Positions 6,751 through 16,620 are shown, counted from the first letter of the stretch. The stretch is DNA of 64,000 nucleotides from Oscillospiraceae bacterium (GCA_902362965.1 CABIYQ010000004.1:121280-185279), one strand, 5' to 3'. Numbers and translations are program-made. Notes: generated by a model not told the origin, from the letters alone.

Positions 6751-8331
6751 TTTATTAAAGTCCGAAAGCTCCAGACCCTCATTTTTATCAAGCGCCCAGT
6801 TGATATTCCACTCACTGGAGAACAGCAGCAGGAAATTGTCTTTAAAGTCTTGAACTACTTTGGTATCGGAACTTATAACAAGGTCTTTAGGTTCAACGGG
6901 AGTTTTGTCGATCCATCTTATATAGGAGTACGGCAGAGGTTCTCTGATAATTTCAACATTGTACTCATTTTTCATACGGTACTCAAAAACCTCAAACTGC
7001 AAAACGCCTACAACGCCCACAATAACCTCTTCCATACCGGTAAAAGGTTCTTTGAAGATTTGAATAGCACCCTCTTGGGCAATTTGTTCAGTACCCTTAA
7101 CAAATTGCTTTCTTTTGAGAGTGTCTTTTTGGCGTACTCTTGCGAAGTGTTCGGGGGCGAATGTGGGAATACCCTCAAAGGTAACCTTTTTCTTGGGAGA
7201 GCAAACTGTATCGCCGATAGAGAAAATGCCCGGGTCAAAAACACCGATAATATCTCCTGCATAAGCGCTGTCAATAATTTCCCTTTCCTGAGCCATCATC
7301 TGCTGGGGCTGTGAAAGACGCATTTTCTTGTTACCCTGAACGTGCATAACCTCCATGTCTCTTTCAAATTTTCCGGAGCATATCCTCATAAAGGTTACTC
7401 TGTCCCTGTGCGCCTTGTTCATGTTCGCCTGAATTTTAAATACGAAAGCGGAAAAGTCCTCGTCAAAGGGACTGCATTCACCCTCAACGCACGGTCTGGG
7501 CAGAGGCGGAGTAGTCATTTCAAGGAAGCTTTCAAGGAACGGTTCAACGCCGAAATTAGTAAGAGCAGAGCCGAAAAATACGGGGGAAAGCTTACCTTTT
7601 CTCACCTGTTCCATGTCGAATTCCTCGCTGGCACCGTCTAGCAGCTCAATGTCCTCAAGGAGAGTTTCACGGTGTTCTGCACCTATAAGAGCGTCAAGAG
7701 AGCTGTCATTTAAGTCAACTTCAACTGCATCTGCCTGCTTGCTGTTTCCGTTGGCGGAAAAACTGACAATGTGCTTTGAAGCACGGTCATATACGCCTTT
7801 AAAATCCTTGCCCGAACCGATAGGCCAGTTGACAGGGTAGGTTTTGATACCCAACTCGTCCTCGATCTGTTCAAGGAGATCAAAGGGATTACGTGATTCA
7901 CGATCCATTTTATTAATAAAGGTAAAAATAGGAATATTTCTCATTACACAGACTTTAAAAAGCTTTCTGGTCTGATTTTCAACACCCTTTGAAGCGTCTA
8001 TTACCATTACGGCAGAATCTGCTGCCATAAGAGTACGGTAAGTATCCTCGGAGAAATCCTGATGTCCGGGAGTATCGAGAATGTTGATACAGAAGTCTTT
8101 GTACTTAAACTGCAAAACGGACGATGTAACGGAAATACCTCTTTGCTTTTCAATTTCCATCCAGTCGGACACAGCATGGCGGTCTGATTTTTTGCCTTTT
8201 ACCGCACCTGCCTGATTTATTGCGCCTCCGTACAGGAGAAGCTTTTCGGTAAGGGTAGTTTTACCTGCGTCCGGGTGGGAGATGATGGCGAATGTACGCC
8301 GTCTGTTTATTTCTTTTTCTAATTCTGTCAA
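6748..8331 (-). CDS. prfC: Peptide chain release factor 3
   Basis: 527 residues, the full RF3 length. GTPase motifs are clear: G1 HPDAGKTTLTEK (about 19-30), G3 DTPGHQDFSEDT and G4 NKMDR, followed by the translation-factor beta barrel and the RF3 C-terminal domain (GVLQFEVFEYRMKNEY). RF3 is a GTPase that recycles RF1/RF2 from the ribosome after peptide release. It is transcribed alone, with a terminator at the stop. A perfect hairpin, AAGCTTTTATATAAAAAGCTT-like, sits at about 8350-8370 just before the GAGGAGG ribosome site and could affect initiation. Confidence 0.96.
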   Translation of the reverse strand: MTELEKEINRRRTFAIISHPDAGKTTLTEKLLLYGGAINQAGAVKGKKSDRHAVSDWMEIEKQRGISVTSSVLQFKYKDFCINILDTPGHQDFSEDTYRTLMAADSAVMVIDASKGVENQTRKLFKVCVMRNIPIFTFINKMDRESRNPFDLLEQIEDELGIKTYPVNWPIGSGKDFKGVYDRASKHIVSFSANGNSKQADAVEVDLNDSSLDALIGAEHRETLLEDIELLDGASEEFDMEQVRKGKLSPVFFGSALTNFGVEPFLESFLEMTTPPLPRPCVEGECSPFDEDFSAFVFKIQANMNKAHRDRVTFMRICSGKFERDMEVMHVQGNKKMRLSQPQQMMAQEREIIDSAYAGDIIGVFDPGIFSIGDTVCSPKKKVTFEGIPTFAPEHFARVRQKDTLKRKQFVKGTEQIAQEGAIQIFKEPFTGMEEVIVGVVGVLQFEVFEYRMKNEYNVEIIREPLPYSYIRWIDKTPVEPKDLVISSDTKVVQDFKDNFLLLFSSEWNINWALDKNEGLELSDFNK

Positions 8332-8434
8332 AGTTTATTTCCTCCTCTCAAGCTTTTATATAAAAAGCTTGATAAAAATTATATCAAATATATTAAAAAC
8401 CCATCATATCAAAGGGCAACCCTGAGAAATCTTT

Positions 8435-8650
8435 TAGCTGCACCCATCTTAATTGGGAGTGAATTCTAAATGTGAAGTCTTGCCTTTTAGATGGAGTCCT
8501 ATTAGTTCATTATCAAAATGATGTATAAAATTTTTTCTTTGCGAGCTTTATTTTCAGATGAAAAGAAAGCGGAACGTGTTTCTTTGGTTCGGCATCAGTC
8601 ACGAGACAAGAAATGAACCAAATATGTTTGATTAAGCTTTTGTAAAGCTT
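8435..8650 (-). repeat. Family C dispersed repeat, copy 3 (shorter)
   Basis: On the minus strand it reads from CACGAGACAAGAAATGAACC (about 8600-8620) through GAACTAATAGGACTCC, AAAAGGCAAGACTT, and a CCCAATTAAGATGGGTGCAG hairpin. It fills the gap between alr and prfC together with about 90 bp of featureless leader. Confidence 0.65.
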
Positions 8651-8678
8651 AATAGTTTGCATAGGCTTTTCAAAGCGT

Positions 8679-9818
8679 TTAATCCACATATATTCTGGGT
8701 ACTCTTTTAGAGATCCCGCATACTACCTCATATCCGATAGTACCGTAAAGTGAAGCTAGTTCATCTGCGGTAATTTCTTCGTTTCCGTCTTTGCCAATGA
8801 GGGTCACTATCTCTCCCTCTTTTACATCTCCTGCACCGGAAACGTCCAGTACAAGCTGATCCATGCATATTCTTCCGATTATAGGACAGCGTTTTCCTTT
8901 AACCAGTACGTCTGCTTTTCCGGACAAAAGTCTTGAATAGCCGTCGGCATAGCCAACTGTTACGGTAGCGGCGGTAATGTTGTCTCCGTCGGCACGGTAT
9001 GTTCTGCCGTAGCTTACGCTGTCGCCGTTATTCAGCTTTTTAACCTGCGAAACCACAGCTTTAAGCGACATTACCGGTTCGACTTTTATGGGAAGCTTTA
9101 CCGGATAGTTAGGATAAAGTCCGTACATAATAATTCCTGCCCTTGCAAGAGTACTTCGGGGATTATTATGATAGCATGCTCCGGCGCTGTTTAAAAAATG
9201 CAGATGCTCAAGCTTTATTCCTCTGTTACAGAGAATATCATAAACGTTTAAAATAAAATCCGACTGATTTTTTGTATATTCAACACTTTCCTCATCGTCA
9301 GGACAATCAGCAACGGCAAAATGAGTATACAGTCCTTCGGCGCTGATTTTTTCAAGTGCAATTATTTTTTCAGCCTCATCTGCACACTTTTCAGGTTCGG
9401 AATATTTTAATCCTATCCGACCCATGCCCGTATCTATTTTTATATGGCATCTTACTTTGTTATGTGCGGCGGCAGCAAGCTCTTTTGCATACTCAAGGGA
9501 GACGACGCCCTGTAAAATATTATTTTGTTCAAGCTCTGCGGCATACTCCGGAGGAGTGTAGCCTAAAATAAGTATTTCACCGTCGGGACAATGTTTCCTG
9601 ACGCTCAAAGCTTCGTCCAGATTTGAAACCGCAAAATATTTTATTCCGCATTCACAAAGCTTTTTCAGGATATCGTCCTCTCCGTGACCGTAAGCGTCGG
9701 CTTTTATTACCGCCATTATCTGCGTATTGTCACTGAGAATGGATTTGATTTTTTCTATGTTCGATTCCAGCGTCCCCAGACTTATTTCAGCCCAGGCTCT
9801 TTTTAAGTAAGGTTTCAT
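8679..9818 (-). CDS. alr: Alanine racemase
   Basis: 379 residues, normal for the fold-type III PLP enzyme. The PLP lysine is K39 in VIKADAYGHG. The second catalytic tyrosine lies in the SYGRTY segment (about residue 265), and the late CMDQLVLDVSG motif is present. It makes D-alanine for peptidoglycan. A GGAAAGGAGAAG ribosome site precedes the ATG. It is divergent from the glycosyltransferase operon at 10065. Confidence 0.96.
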   Translation of the reverse strand: MKPYLKRAWAEISLGTLESNIEKIKSILSDNTQIMAVIKADAYGHGEDDILKKLCECGIKYFAVSNLDEALSVRKHCPDGEILILGYTPPEYAAELEQNNILQGVVSLEYAKELAAAAHNKVRCHIKIDTGMGRIGLKYSEPEKCADEAEKIIALEKISAEGLYTHFAVADCPDDEESVEYTKNQSDFILNVYDILCNRGIKLEHLHFLNSAGACYHNNPRSTLARAGIIMYGLYPNYPVKLPIKVEPVMSLKAVVSQVKKLNNGDSVSYGRTYRADGDNITAATVTVGYADGYSRLLSGKADVLVKGKRCPIIGRICMDQLVLDVSGAGDVKEGEIVTLIGKDGNEEITADELASLYGTIGYEVVCGISKRVPRIYVD

Positions 9819-9925
9819 AATAAAAAAGCTTCTCCTTTCCTTTTATGAAAATCAATCCATTTTATTATACTACTTTTTCACATAAAAATAAACCCCTTTT
9901 AGTCTTTTTTTATTATATGAAAATA

Positions 9926-9954
9926 TTGACATAAGCTGATTTAAGATGTATACT
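9926..9954 (+). promoter_or_regulatory. Promoter of the 10065-12076 operon
   Basis: TTGACA (9926-9931), a 17-bp spacer, and TATACT (9949-9954). This leaves a leader of about 110 nt. Confidence 0.7.
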
Positions 9955-10064
9955 TTATTTAATTATTGTCTCTGCTATTGAAAAAGCGGAAACATATCTT
10001 TTATACGTAGTTTTAAATTTTTTAGCCGACTAAAGAAAAAGAAAGAATAAAGTAGGAGCAAGCG

Positions 10065-10901
10065 ATGAGTAAATATTCCGTATTAATGTCTGTATATATA
10101 AAAGAAAAACCTGAAAATCTTCGTTTAAGCGTTGAAAGTATGGTAAATCAGACGATTCCTCCGGAGGATTTTGTCCTTTACTGCGACGGACTTCTGACTA
10201 ATGAATTATATGAGGAAATAGATTCTCTCAGAAAAAAATATTCAATACTGAACGTAATATACAATGAAACTCCTATGGGACTTGGAAACGCTCTCAATAA
10301 CGGTCTTAAATACTGTAAAAACGACATTGTTGCAAGAATGGACAGTGATGATATTGCAGTACCTGAAAGAATGGAGCTTCAGCTTGAAGCGTTTATAAAA
10401 AAAAGCGCAGATATAGTCAGCGGGAATTTATTGGAGTTTACCGGTACTACAGACAATATAATAAATGAAAAAAATCTGCCGGAGACAGACGGTCTTATAA
10501 GAGAATATTCAAAGCGGCGCAATCCTTTTAATCATCCGTGTACATGCTTTCGCAAGCATCAGGTTTATATGGCAGGAGGTTATCTTGATTGTCCTGGTTT
10601 TGAAGACTATTATCTGTGGCTTCGTATGCTTTCAAACGGCTGTACCGGCTATAATATACAAAAGCCGGTGCTTTATATGAGAAGCGGCAGGGAAATGTAT
10701 CTGAGAAGGGGAGGACTTAAATATACCGCCGACGCTCTGAGATTCAGAAAGTTAATGTATTCCGGAAAATTCTGTACGTTATCCGATTTTTTGATTTGCT
10801 GCTGCGGACATATTATCATAGGTCTTATACCCAACAAACTCAGAATGACTTTTTATTCCGGATTACTCAGAAAGAAAAATATTAAAGGAGATGAAAAATG
10901 A
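10065..10901 (+). CDS. Family 2 glycosyltransferase
   Basis: 278 residues with a GT-A fold. The nucleotide-sugar start is YSVLMSVYIKEKPENL, the DxD-type motif is MDSDDI at about 92-97, and a GFEDYYLWLRM acceptor-loop segment follows. It resembles the AmsE group that adds sugars to exopolysaccharide or wall polymers. AGGAG precedes the ATG. Its stop overlaps the start of the next gene (ATGA), so the two work in one pathway, probably cell-surface polymer assembly. Donor and acceptor cannot be read from sequence. Confidence 0.85.
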   Translation: MSKYSVLMSVYIKEKPENLRLSVESMVNQTIPPEDFVLYCDGLLTNELYEEIDSLRKKYSILNVIYNETPMGLGNALNNGLKYCKNDIVARMDSDDIAVPERMELQLEAFIKKSADIVSGNLLEFTGTTDNIINEKNLPETDGLIREYSKRRNPFNHPCTCFRKHQVYMAGGYLDCPGFEDYYLWLRMLSNGCTGYNIQKPVLYMRSGREMYLRRGGLKYTADALRFRKLMYSGKFCTLSDFLICCCGHIIIGLIPNKLRMTFYSGLLRKKNIKGDEK

Positions 10902-12076
10902 GTTTATTGCAAAAAATACCAAGAAAAGTATGGCGTTTTTTAGATATTATTAACCGTCTTATAAAAAAGGATAAAGAAAGTATCTTTATTTATTCAAACT
11001 TGGGATTCAGGGATAATATAAAAGCTATTTTTGATTATTTGATAGAAAATAAATATAACAGTGAGTTCCGAATAACGGTGAGCTTAAATAACTATGAAGA
11101 ATATGAAAAAACATATCAAAATTTAAATATACCTAATATTAAATTTGTCAGCAATTTAAAAGGAGTATTCAGCTTTTTCAGGTGCAAATACTGTTTTTAC
11201 TGTTTCGGTAAATATCCTATAAAGCCTGCGCCTGGTCAGGTGGTATTTAATTTATGGCACGGAATGCCTTTAAAGCGTATTGGAAATATGGTCAAAGGCT
11301 GTGAAAAAGTAAATTATAATTATTTTACTCATCTTTTATGCACTTCCGAATTTTTCCGAGATATAATGAAAAAATCCTTTAACTGTTCAGATAATGAAAT
11401 TGTTATATGCGGTCAGCCGAGAACGGATAATATGCTTAACAGTCAGGCGCCGGTTAAGGAACGTGAAATAAAAGCCCGTATTATAAGCTTTAATGAAAGA
11501 AAAAATAAAATGATTTTATGGCTTCCAACCTTCAGAGAAAAAAGTGCCGATGAATTTGATATACTTTCAAAGGAGCAGCTTGAAAGCTTAAATCAGATGT
11601 GTATAAACCGAAAATATACAGTAGTTATAAAGCCCCATCCGCTTTCTTCATTCAAAGCTGAAGATTTTAATGATTACAAAGGAATTAAAATAATAACCGA
11701 TCAGCGTCTTGATTCATTGGGAATTAATTTTTACAGTGTTATACGATATTCGGAATGTCTTATAACCGACTATTCTTCAGTGTATTTCGACTATATGCTG
11801 CTTGACAAGCCTATAGGGTTTGTTGTTTCAGATATATCGGAATATGATAGTCAAAGAGGTTTTGTATTTGATAATCCTGTGGATTTTATGCCGGGGGATA
11901 TAATAACAAGCGGTGACGAACTTCTTAAATTTGCTGAAGATATTATAAATCATAGGGATAATTACAAAGAACAGCGTCAGACTCTTTGCCGGATTTTTAA
12001 TACATACGATGATGCTCAGAACTGTAAAAGGGTGTTGGAGGCAGCAGGAATCAGACTTGTGGGTAAGCTTTATTAA
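10898..12076 (+). CDS. CDP-glycerol glycerophosphotransferase family protein (TagB/TagF-like)
   Basis: 392 residues of the TagB/TagF GT-B fold. Family markers are NLWHGMPLKRIG (about 122-133), KPHPLS, and TDYSSVYFDY (about 290-300), which bind the CDP-alditol donor. Relatives add glycerol or ribitol phosphate to teichoic-type polymers at the inner membrane face. Translationally coupled to the upstream GT2. A third enzyme of this type lies at 13436 on the other strand. No complete tag operon is present, so the polymer is unknown. Confidence 0.85.
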   Translation: MSLLQKIPRKVWRFLDIINRLIKKDKESIFIYSNLGFRDNIKAIFDYLIENKYNSEFRITVSLNNYEEYEKTYQNLNIPNIKFVSNLKGVFSFFRCKYCFYCFGKYPIKPAPGQVVFNLWHGMPLKRIGNMVKGCEKVNYNYFTHLLCTSEFFRDIMKKSFNCSDNEIVICGQPRTDNMLNSQAPVKEREIKARIISFNERKNKMILWLPTFREKSADEFDILSKEQLESLNQMCINRKYTVVIKPHPLSSFKAEDFNDYKGIKIITDQRLDSLGINFYSVIRYSECLITDYSSVYFDYMLLDKPIGFVVSDISEYDSQRGFVFDNPVDFMPGDIITSGDELLKFAEDIINHRDNYKEQRQTLCRIFNTYDDAQNCKRVLEAAGIRLVGKLY

Positions 12077-12130
12077 ACCTTTTATTTAGGCAGAAAACGC
12101 AGTTATGATAAAAAAGAAATTTTTTTAGTC

Positions 12131-12159
12131 TTGAAATTTAAGCAAATATATGATATTAT
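12131..12159 (+). promoter_or_regulatory. Promoter of fprA
   Basis: TTGAAA (12131-12136) and TATTAT (12154-12159) with a 17-bp spacer. They lie 29 bp before the ATG. Confidence 0.65.
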
Positions 12160-12188
12160 TAAAAAAACAATTATTGGGAGGAATTAAA

Positions 12189-13352
12189 ATGGCAGATGTA
12201 AAAATCTCAGATTCTATAGTTTACATAGGCGTTGACGATAAGGATATCGACCTGTTTGAAAGCCAGTATGAAGTACCAAACGGAGTTTCCTATAACTCCT
12301 ATCTGATACTTGACGAAAAAATTGCCGTTATGGATACGGCTGATATGAGAGTATCGGACAAATGGTTTGAAAATCTTGAAAAAGCGTTAAACGGTGCAGT
12401 ACCTGACTATTTGATAGTCTCACATCTTGAACCGGATCATGCCGGCAATATAAAAAAAGCGGCTGACAAATATCCGGAAATGAAAATTGTCGTAAATTCA
12501 AAATCAGAGACTATGCTTCCGCAGTTTTTTGAAATTTCAGCAGACAGGCTCCTTATTGTAAAAGAAGGGGACGAGCTTTCTTTAGGCAGCCATACATTGC
12601 AGTTCTTTATGGCGCCTATGGTGCACTGGCCTGAGGTTATGGTTGAATATGAAAAGTCAGAAAAAATACTTTTCTCCGCCGATGGTTTCGGTAAGTTCGG
12701 TGCTTTGGATACTGACGAGGACTGGGCATGCGAAGCGAGAAGATATTATTTCAATATAGTCGGAAAGTACGGCGCACAGGTTCAGGCGCTGCTGAAAAAG
12801 GCGTCTGCGCTTGATATACAAACAATTTGTCCTCTTCACGGTCCTATACTCAAGGAAAATCTTGAATATTATATCGGTAAATATATGACCTGGAGCAGTT
12901 ATGAACCGGAAGATAAAGGTATACTTATAGCGTATGCTTCAATACATGGCAATACAGCCAAGGCGGCGAAAAAACTTAAGGAAATACTTGAATCAAAGGG
13001 TGCGGAGAAGGTAGCAATAACCGATCTTGCAAGAGACGATATGGCAGAGGCAATTGAAGACGCATTCAGATATGACAGAATGATCCTGGCAGCTGCAAGC
13101 TATGACGCAGGCGTATTCCCATGTATGGAGGATTTTCTGCATCATTTGAAATCAAAGGCTTATCAGAAGCGTACTGTGGGATTGCTTGAAAACGGTTCAT
13201 GGGCACCGTCTGCTGCAAGAACAATGAAAGCTGTTGTTGAACAGATGAAAAATGTGTCAATCGTTGAACCTGTCGTTACTATTAAATCAACTATGAAAGA
13301 TTCCGATATTGAAAATATGGAAAAACTTGCAGACGCAATTATAAATGCTTGA
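12189..13352 (+). CDS. fprA: Flavodiiron protein (FprA)
   Basis: 387 residues from the ATG at 12189, chosen for the GGGAGG site before it. The N-terminal metallo-beta-lactamase-like domain carries the diiron ligands: H79, E81, D83 and H84 in SHLEPDHAGN, then the histidine in PMVHWPEV, the aspartate in FSADGFG and the histidine in PLHGPIL. The C-terminal flavodoxin domain starts near ILIAYASIHGNTAKAAK. These enzymes reduce O2 or NO with electrons from rubredoxin; a rubredoxin gene lies at 23559. Monocistronic, with its own promoter and a terminator. Confidence 0.93.
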   Translation: MADVKISDSIVYIGVDDKDIDLFESQYEVPNGVSYNSYLILDEKIAVMDTADMRVSDKWFENLEKALNGAVPDYLIVSHLEPDHAGNIKKAADKYPEMKIVVNSKSETMLPQFFEISADRLLIVKEGDELSLGSHTLQFFMAPMVHWPEVMVEYEKSEKILFSADGFGKFGALDTDEDWACEARRYYFNIVGKYGAQVQALLKKASALDIQTICPLHGPILKENLEYYIGKYMTWSSYEPEDKGILIAYASIHGNTAKAAKKLKEILESKGAEKVAITDLARDDMAEAIEDAFRYDRMILAAASYDAGVFPCMEDFLHHLKSKAYQKRTVGLLENGSWAPSAARTMKAVVEQMKNVSIVEPVVTIKSTMKDSDIENMEKLADAIINA

Positions 13353-13395
13353 TTTAAAGCTTTGCGGTATGCACAATTAAGGTATATATAAAATC

Positions 13396-13430
13396 AAAGC
13401 CTGAGATTAAAATCTCAGGCTTTAAATTTT
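13396..13430. terminator. Bidirectional terminator
   Basis: AAAGCCTGAGATT pairs with AATCTCAGGCTTT and is followed by a T-rich tract. It serves fprA and the convergent gene at 13436. Confidence 0.85.
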
Positions 13431-13435
13431 TTAAT

Positions 13436-14680
13436 TCAAAAGATTTCTTTTACTGTTCTTTCCGCAGAATGACCGTCCTCAAGAGGATTGAATTTTTTAT
13501 TGAATGCATTTAAAGCTTTTTCATATTTTAAAAGTCCGGATCCGCCTTTTCTGATGTCTTGAAGGATCTTATTCAGTTCGTTTTCCAACTTTTCCTGAGT
13601 TTGTATTACCGGTCCGGGGAGCATTGCTGTACCGAAATAAAAATCACGCATTTTATTTTTGTATTCTTCCAAGTCATAATGATAAAAGAGCATTGGTCTT
13701 TTAAGGTTTGCATAGTCAAAGAAAACGCTTGAATAATCGGTTATAAGAATGTCGCTTATAAGGTACAGATCGTTTATATCGTCGTATTCGGACACATTAA
13801 GAACATATCCGCTGTATTTTTTAAAATCAAAAGAATTGGCAATGAAGTAATGGGCACGAAAAAGTATAATAAAATCACTGCCGCACTTATCTTTCAAAGA
13901 ATCAAAATCAACTGCCGGTTCAAGAGTGTATCCGCTGCCGCTGAATTGATTGTCTCTGAATGTAGGACAATAGAGAACAACTATTTTATTTTGCGGAATA
14001 TTGAGAGTGTTTTTTAAGTTTTCAACAGTTTTTGAATCAGTGTTGAAAAGTGCGTCGTTTCTTGGATAACCTTTTTGAATTATACAATTTTCCTTACCTG
14101 AACTTTTTAGATTAAAAGCGGAAATAAGCTTTGAAGTGGTAAAATCACTGGGTGAGACCAATAGTGAAATACGTTTTGCTTCGTTCGTATACTCATCATA
14201 TATTTCCTGTACTGTAGAGGTGGCGTTTCCTGCGGCAGTCACATCACAGCCGATTTTCTTAAAAGGTGTACCGTGCCAGCATTGTATATATTTCTGATCG
14301 GATTTGGGAATGTAAAAATCCCTGAGACGTGAATTAGTGATCCATGTACCAGCTTGTGCATAGGCATAAAAGGATTCTTCGGAATCAAATTTAACAAGAC
14401 GGGTATTTTGCGGAAAACTGCCATGGGCATTAATATCCCTGAATACCCATACATATGAGTAGTCGCTGAACTTCGGGCACGATAACATATACTGATATAT
14501 CGCTTTCGGACTGCATGAATAGCTTCTGCCCTGATACGATTCAAAAACCACCAGCTTTGAATCAGTTGTACACTTATTGGAAATTTTTTCATAGTCCGCA
14601 GATCTGTTATTTAAATATAATTTTTTTAGTATTTTTCTTAAAAAGGGAATTTTTTTTACTATGTCTTTTAAAATCATCAT
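13436..14680 (-). CDS. CDP-glycerol glycerophosphotransferase family protein
   Basis: 414 residues of the TagF-like GT-B family, with CWHGTPFKKIGCDV (about 134-147), VLYCPTFRDNQ and TDYSSVFFDYANLKRP near the C terminus. It is a second homolog of the 10898 gene and probably adds polyol phosphate to a wall polymer. Two adjacent ATGs (14680 and 14677) follow GAAAGGAAAG; the second has the better spacing. It is alone on the minus strand, convergent with fprA. Acceptor specificity is unknown. Confidence 0.85.
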   Translation of the reverse strand: MMILKDIVKKIPFLRKILKKLYLNNRSADYEKISNKCTTDSKLVVFESYQGRSYSCSPKAIYQYMLSCPKFSDYSYVWVFRDINAHGSFPQNTRLVKFDSEESFYAYAQAGTWITNSRLRDFYIPKSDQKYIQCWHGTPFKKIGCDVTAAGNATSTVQEIYDEYTNEAKRISLLVSPSDFTTSKLISAFNLKSSGKENCIIQKGYPRNDALFNTDSKTVENLKNTLNIPQNKIVVLYCPTFRDNQFSGSGYTLEPAVDFDSLKDKCGSDFIILFRAHYFIANSFDFKKYSGYVLNVSEYDDINDLYLISDILITDYSSVFFDYANLKRPMLFYHYDLEEYKNKMRDFYFGTAMLPGPVIQTQEKLENELNKILQDIRKGGSGLLKYEKALNAFNKKFNPLEDGHSAERTVKEIF

Positions 14681-14776
14681 CTTTCCTTTCAGTTTTTATG
14701 TCGTAAACTCAATTTTAAACTTTCAGAACCGCTTTTACAGTAATTTTAATCTCAGATTTTTTGAAAACGGAGAAAA

Positions 14777-14803
14777 AGGGACGCTTTTAAAGCGTCCTGT
14801 TTT
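14777..14803. terminator. Hairpin terminator
   Basis: GGGACGCTTTTAAAGCGTCC hairpin with T runs on both sides. It lies between the ends of the 14807 gene and the upstream region of 13436. Confidence 0.75.
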
Positions 14804-14806
14804 TTA

Positions 14807-15184
14807 TTAATGAATTATGTTGAAAAGCCCTCCTACAACGGGAAGCTTTTTTGCTTTGCCCTGGACTGCATTTATAATACCGATAATAAGTAAGGCAAGG
14901 GTTGCAAGACTAAATACGGCGGAAATCAGCGTAGGAAGGATCGGCACCCAGCTTAAAATAAAACCCATAAGGCTGCTTGCAATGCTTAGGATAATAGAAG
15001 TAAGCGTTAAAATAAGACCCTGATTTGCATGAAATTTAGCGTAAGGAGACTGTGAGGCGAGCATTGGAACAAGAAATAAAATCGGTATGTACGCAATAGC
15101 TGAAATTGCTTTATTCTGCTCTATATCATTTGTATCAAAACTGCCTGTCAGATCCTCTGAGTCAAACATATTATTGTTATCCAT
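14807..15184 (-). CDS. Small membrane protein, DUF4870-like
   Basis: 125 residues. An acidic N terminus is followed by about three hydrophobic segments (around 28-45, 55-80 and 88-112), with the pattern YIPILFLVPM ... AKFHANQGLIL typical of DUF4870-type membrane proteins. Function unknown. A strong terminator follows. No operon partner is apparent. Confidence 0.65.
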   Translation of the reverse strand: MDNNNMFDSEDLTGSFDTNDIEQNKAISAIAYIPILFLVPMLASQSPYAKFHANQGLILTLTSIILSIASSLMGFILSWVPILPTLISAVFSLATLALLIIGIINAVQGKAKKLPVVGGLFNIIH

Positions 15185-15296
15185 TTTTATTACCTCTTTC
15201 TTTTTATAAAGTTGCTGATTGATTATTCAGCCTTTCTTTAATAATATCATATTATAATATACTTTTCCATACGCAAAAATATTTTTGTAGGATGTC

Positions 15297-15785
15297 CTAA
15301 ATTTTGCGTTTGTTACAATTAAAATTTGTGCAGTATTTCTCGCTGTTTTCTAGTTCGCTTATTGCTTTAATAAAGCTTTGAACATCTGCAAAATCTTTAT
15401 AAACAGAAGCAAAACGAATATATGCTACAGCATCAATGTCCTTTAGCTGTTCAAGTATCATATCTCCGATTTCTGTTGTAGCTGCCTGAGTTATCAGCGC
15501 ATTGGCATAATAATTTTCAATATTATCCACAATCTGATTTACCTGTTCAACATTTATAGGTCGTTTTTTTATGGCGTTATAGATCCCTCTGATAAGCTTG
15601 CTGCGGTCAAAGGGTTCAAATGAACCGTCTTTTTTATGAACCATAAGCAGCGGTTTTTCGGTGGTTTCAAAGGTTGTAAACCTTTTGGCACATCTGGTAC
15701 ATTCACGGCGGCGGCGTATTCTCATATCCATTGGACGTGTGTCAATCACCTTTGAGTCTTCATATCCGCAGAAAGGACAAATCAT
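15297..15785 (-). CDS. nrdR: Transcriptional repressor NrdR
   Basis: 162 residues. The zinc ribbon CPFCG...CTRCAKRFTTFE (C3, C6, C31, C34) is followed by an ATP-cone domain (VHKKDGSFEPFDRSKL onward). NrdR senses ATP/dATP and represses ribonucleotide reductase genes; no nrd gene lies in this window. Its start overlaps the end of the upstream TIM-barrel gene by 4 bp, so the two are translated together. Confidence 0.96.
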   Translation of the reverse strand: MICPFCGYEDSKVIDTRPMDMRIRRRRECTRCAKRFTTFETTEKPLLMVHKKDGSFEPFDRSKLIRGIYNAIKKRPINVEQVNQIVDNIENYYANALITQAATTEIGDMILEQLKDIDAVAYIRFASVYKDFADVQSFIKAISELENSEKYCTNFNCNKRKI

Positions 15786-16582
15786 TTTGACGTCACCTCA
15801 ATTGTATTTATTATTTTATTTAATATGTTGTAACTGTCAGTCAGGTCTGATATTCCATCAAAGTTACTTCTGTAAAGCTCCAGCATTACTGAACAGTCGG
15901 GACTTTCTTCCCATAAAATTTCCAAAAGCCGTTTTATATTAAAGCGTCCTTTACCGATTTGCAGGCAGTCGCCCATTTCGCCGTGGTCGCTTATATGAAC
16001 ATGGACTACATGATTTTTAAGAGTACGCAGAATGTCAAAGCTGCTTTCATTTGCTCTTACAGCCTGTTTGGTGTCCAGAACAAATTTTGCCTTGTCACCC
16101 AGATTTCTGACCATTTCTTTCATAAAACTTAAAGATCCGCTTGAGCATCTTGAAACATTTTCCTGTGCTGCTGTTATACCAAATTCCCTTGCGGTTTCAT
16201 AAAGCTTCAGAAATCTTTCACAGTAAAGCTCGCATGGAATCTGCAATAAACTTTTATTTCCGTGAAAAACAAAAAGTTCTGCTCCCAGTATATTCATAGC
16301 GTTAAAATACTTTTTGTAATATTCCAATACATCGGCTATACGCCGTTCATAGGCGGAAAAAAACATCATAGGTTCCATAGCGCATGTATATGGGTGCAGC
16401 GAACGGCAGGATACTTCAAAACGTTTAAGAGTATCTGCAATATTGCTGACATAAGTTTTTTTCAGTTCACTGTCTGTATTCACAAAAATTTCAATGTGAT
16501 TTATGCCGTTGACGGCAAGGTCGTAGACAGATTCCTCAAGCAGTCTGGGGTATAGACACGCCGTGGAAACGCCGGCTTTCAT
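15782..16582 (-). CDS. Sugar phosphate isomerase/epimerase-like TIM-barrel protein
   Basis: 266 residues from the ATG at 16582, which has GGAGG eight bases upstream; the more distal in-frame TTG is less likely. It belongs to the AP-endonuclease-2/xylose-isomerase-like TIM-barrel superfamily. Metal-site segments include AELFVFHGN, AQENVSR, KFVLDTKQA, VHVHISDHG and MLELYRSN. It may isomerise a sugar or inositol derivative; the substrate is not evident. First gene of a two-gene unit with nrdR. Confidence 0.75.
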   Translation of the reverse strand: MKAGVSTACLYPRLLEESVYDLAVNGINHIEIFVNTDSELKKTYVSNIADTLKRFEVSCRSLHPYTCAMEPMMFFSAYERRIADVLEYYKKYFNAMNILGAELFVFHGNKSLLQIPCELYCERFLKLYETAREFGITAAQENVSRCSSGSLSFMKEMVRNLGDKAKFVLDTKQAVRANESSFDILRTLKNHVVHVHISDHGEMGDCLQIGKGRFNIKRLLEILWEESPDCSVMLELYRSNFDGISDLTDSYNILNKIINTIEVTSK

Positions 16583-16620
16583 TGCTTTAACCTCCAAAAA
16601 ATAATTACTATTATTTACTT

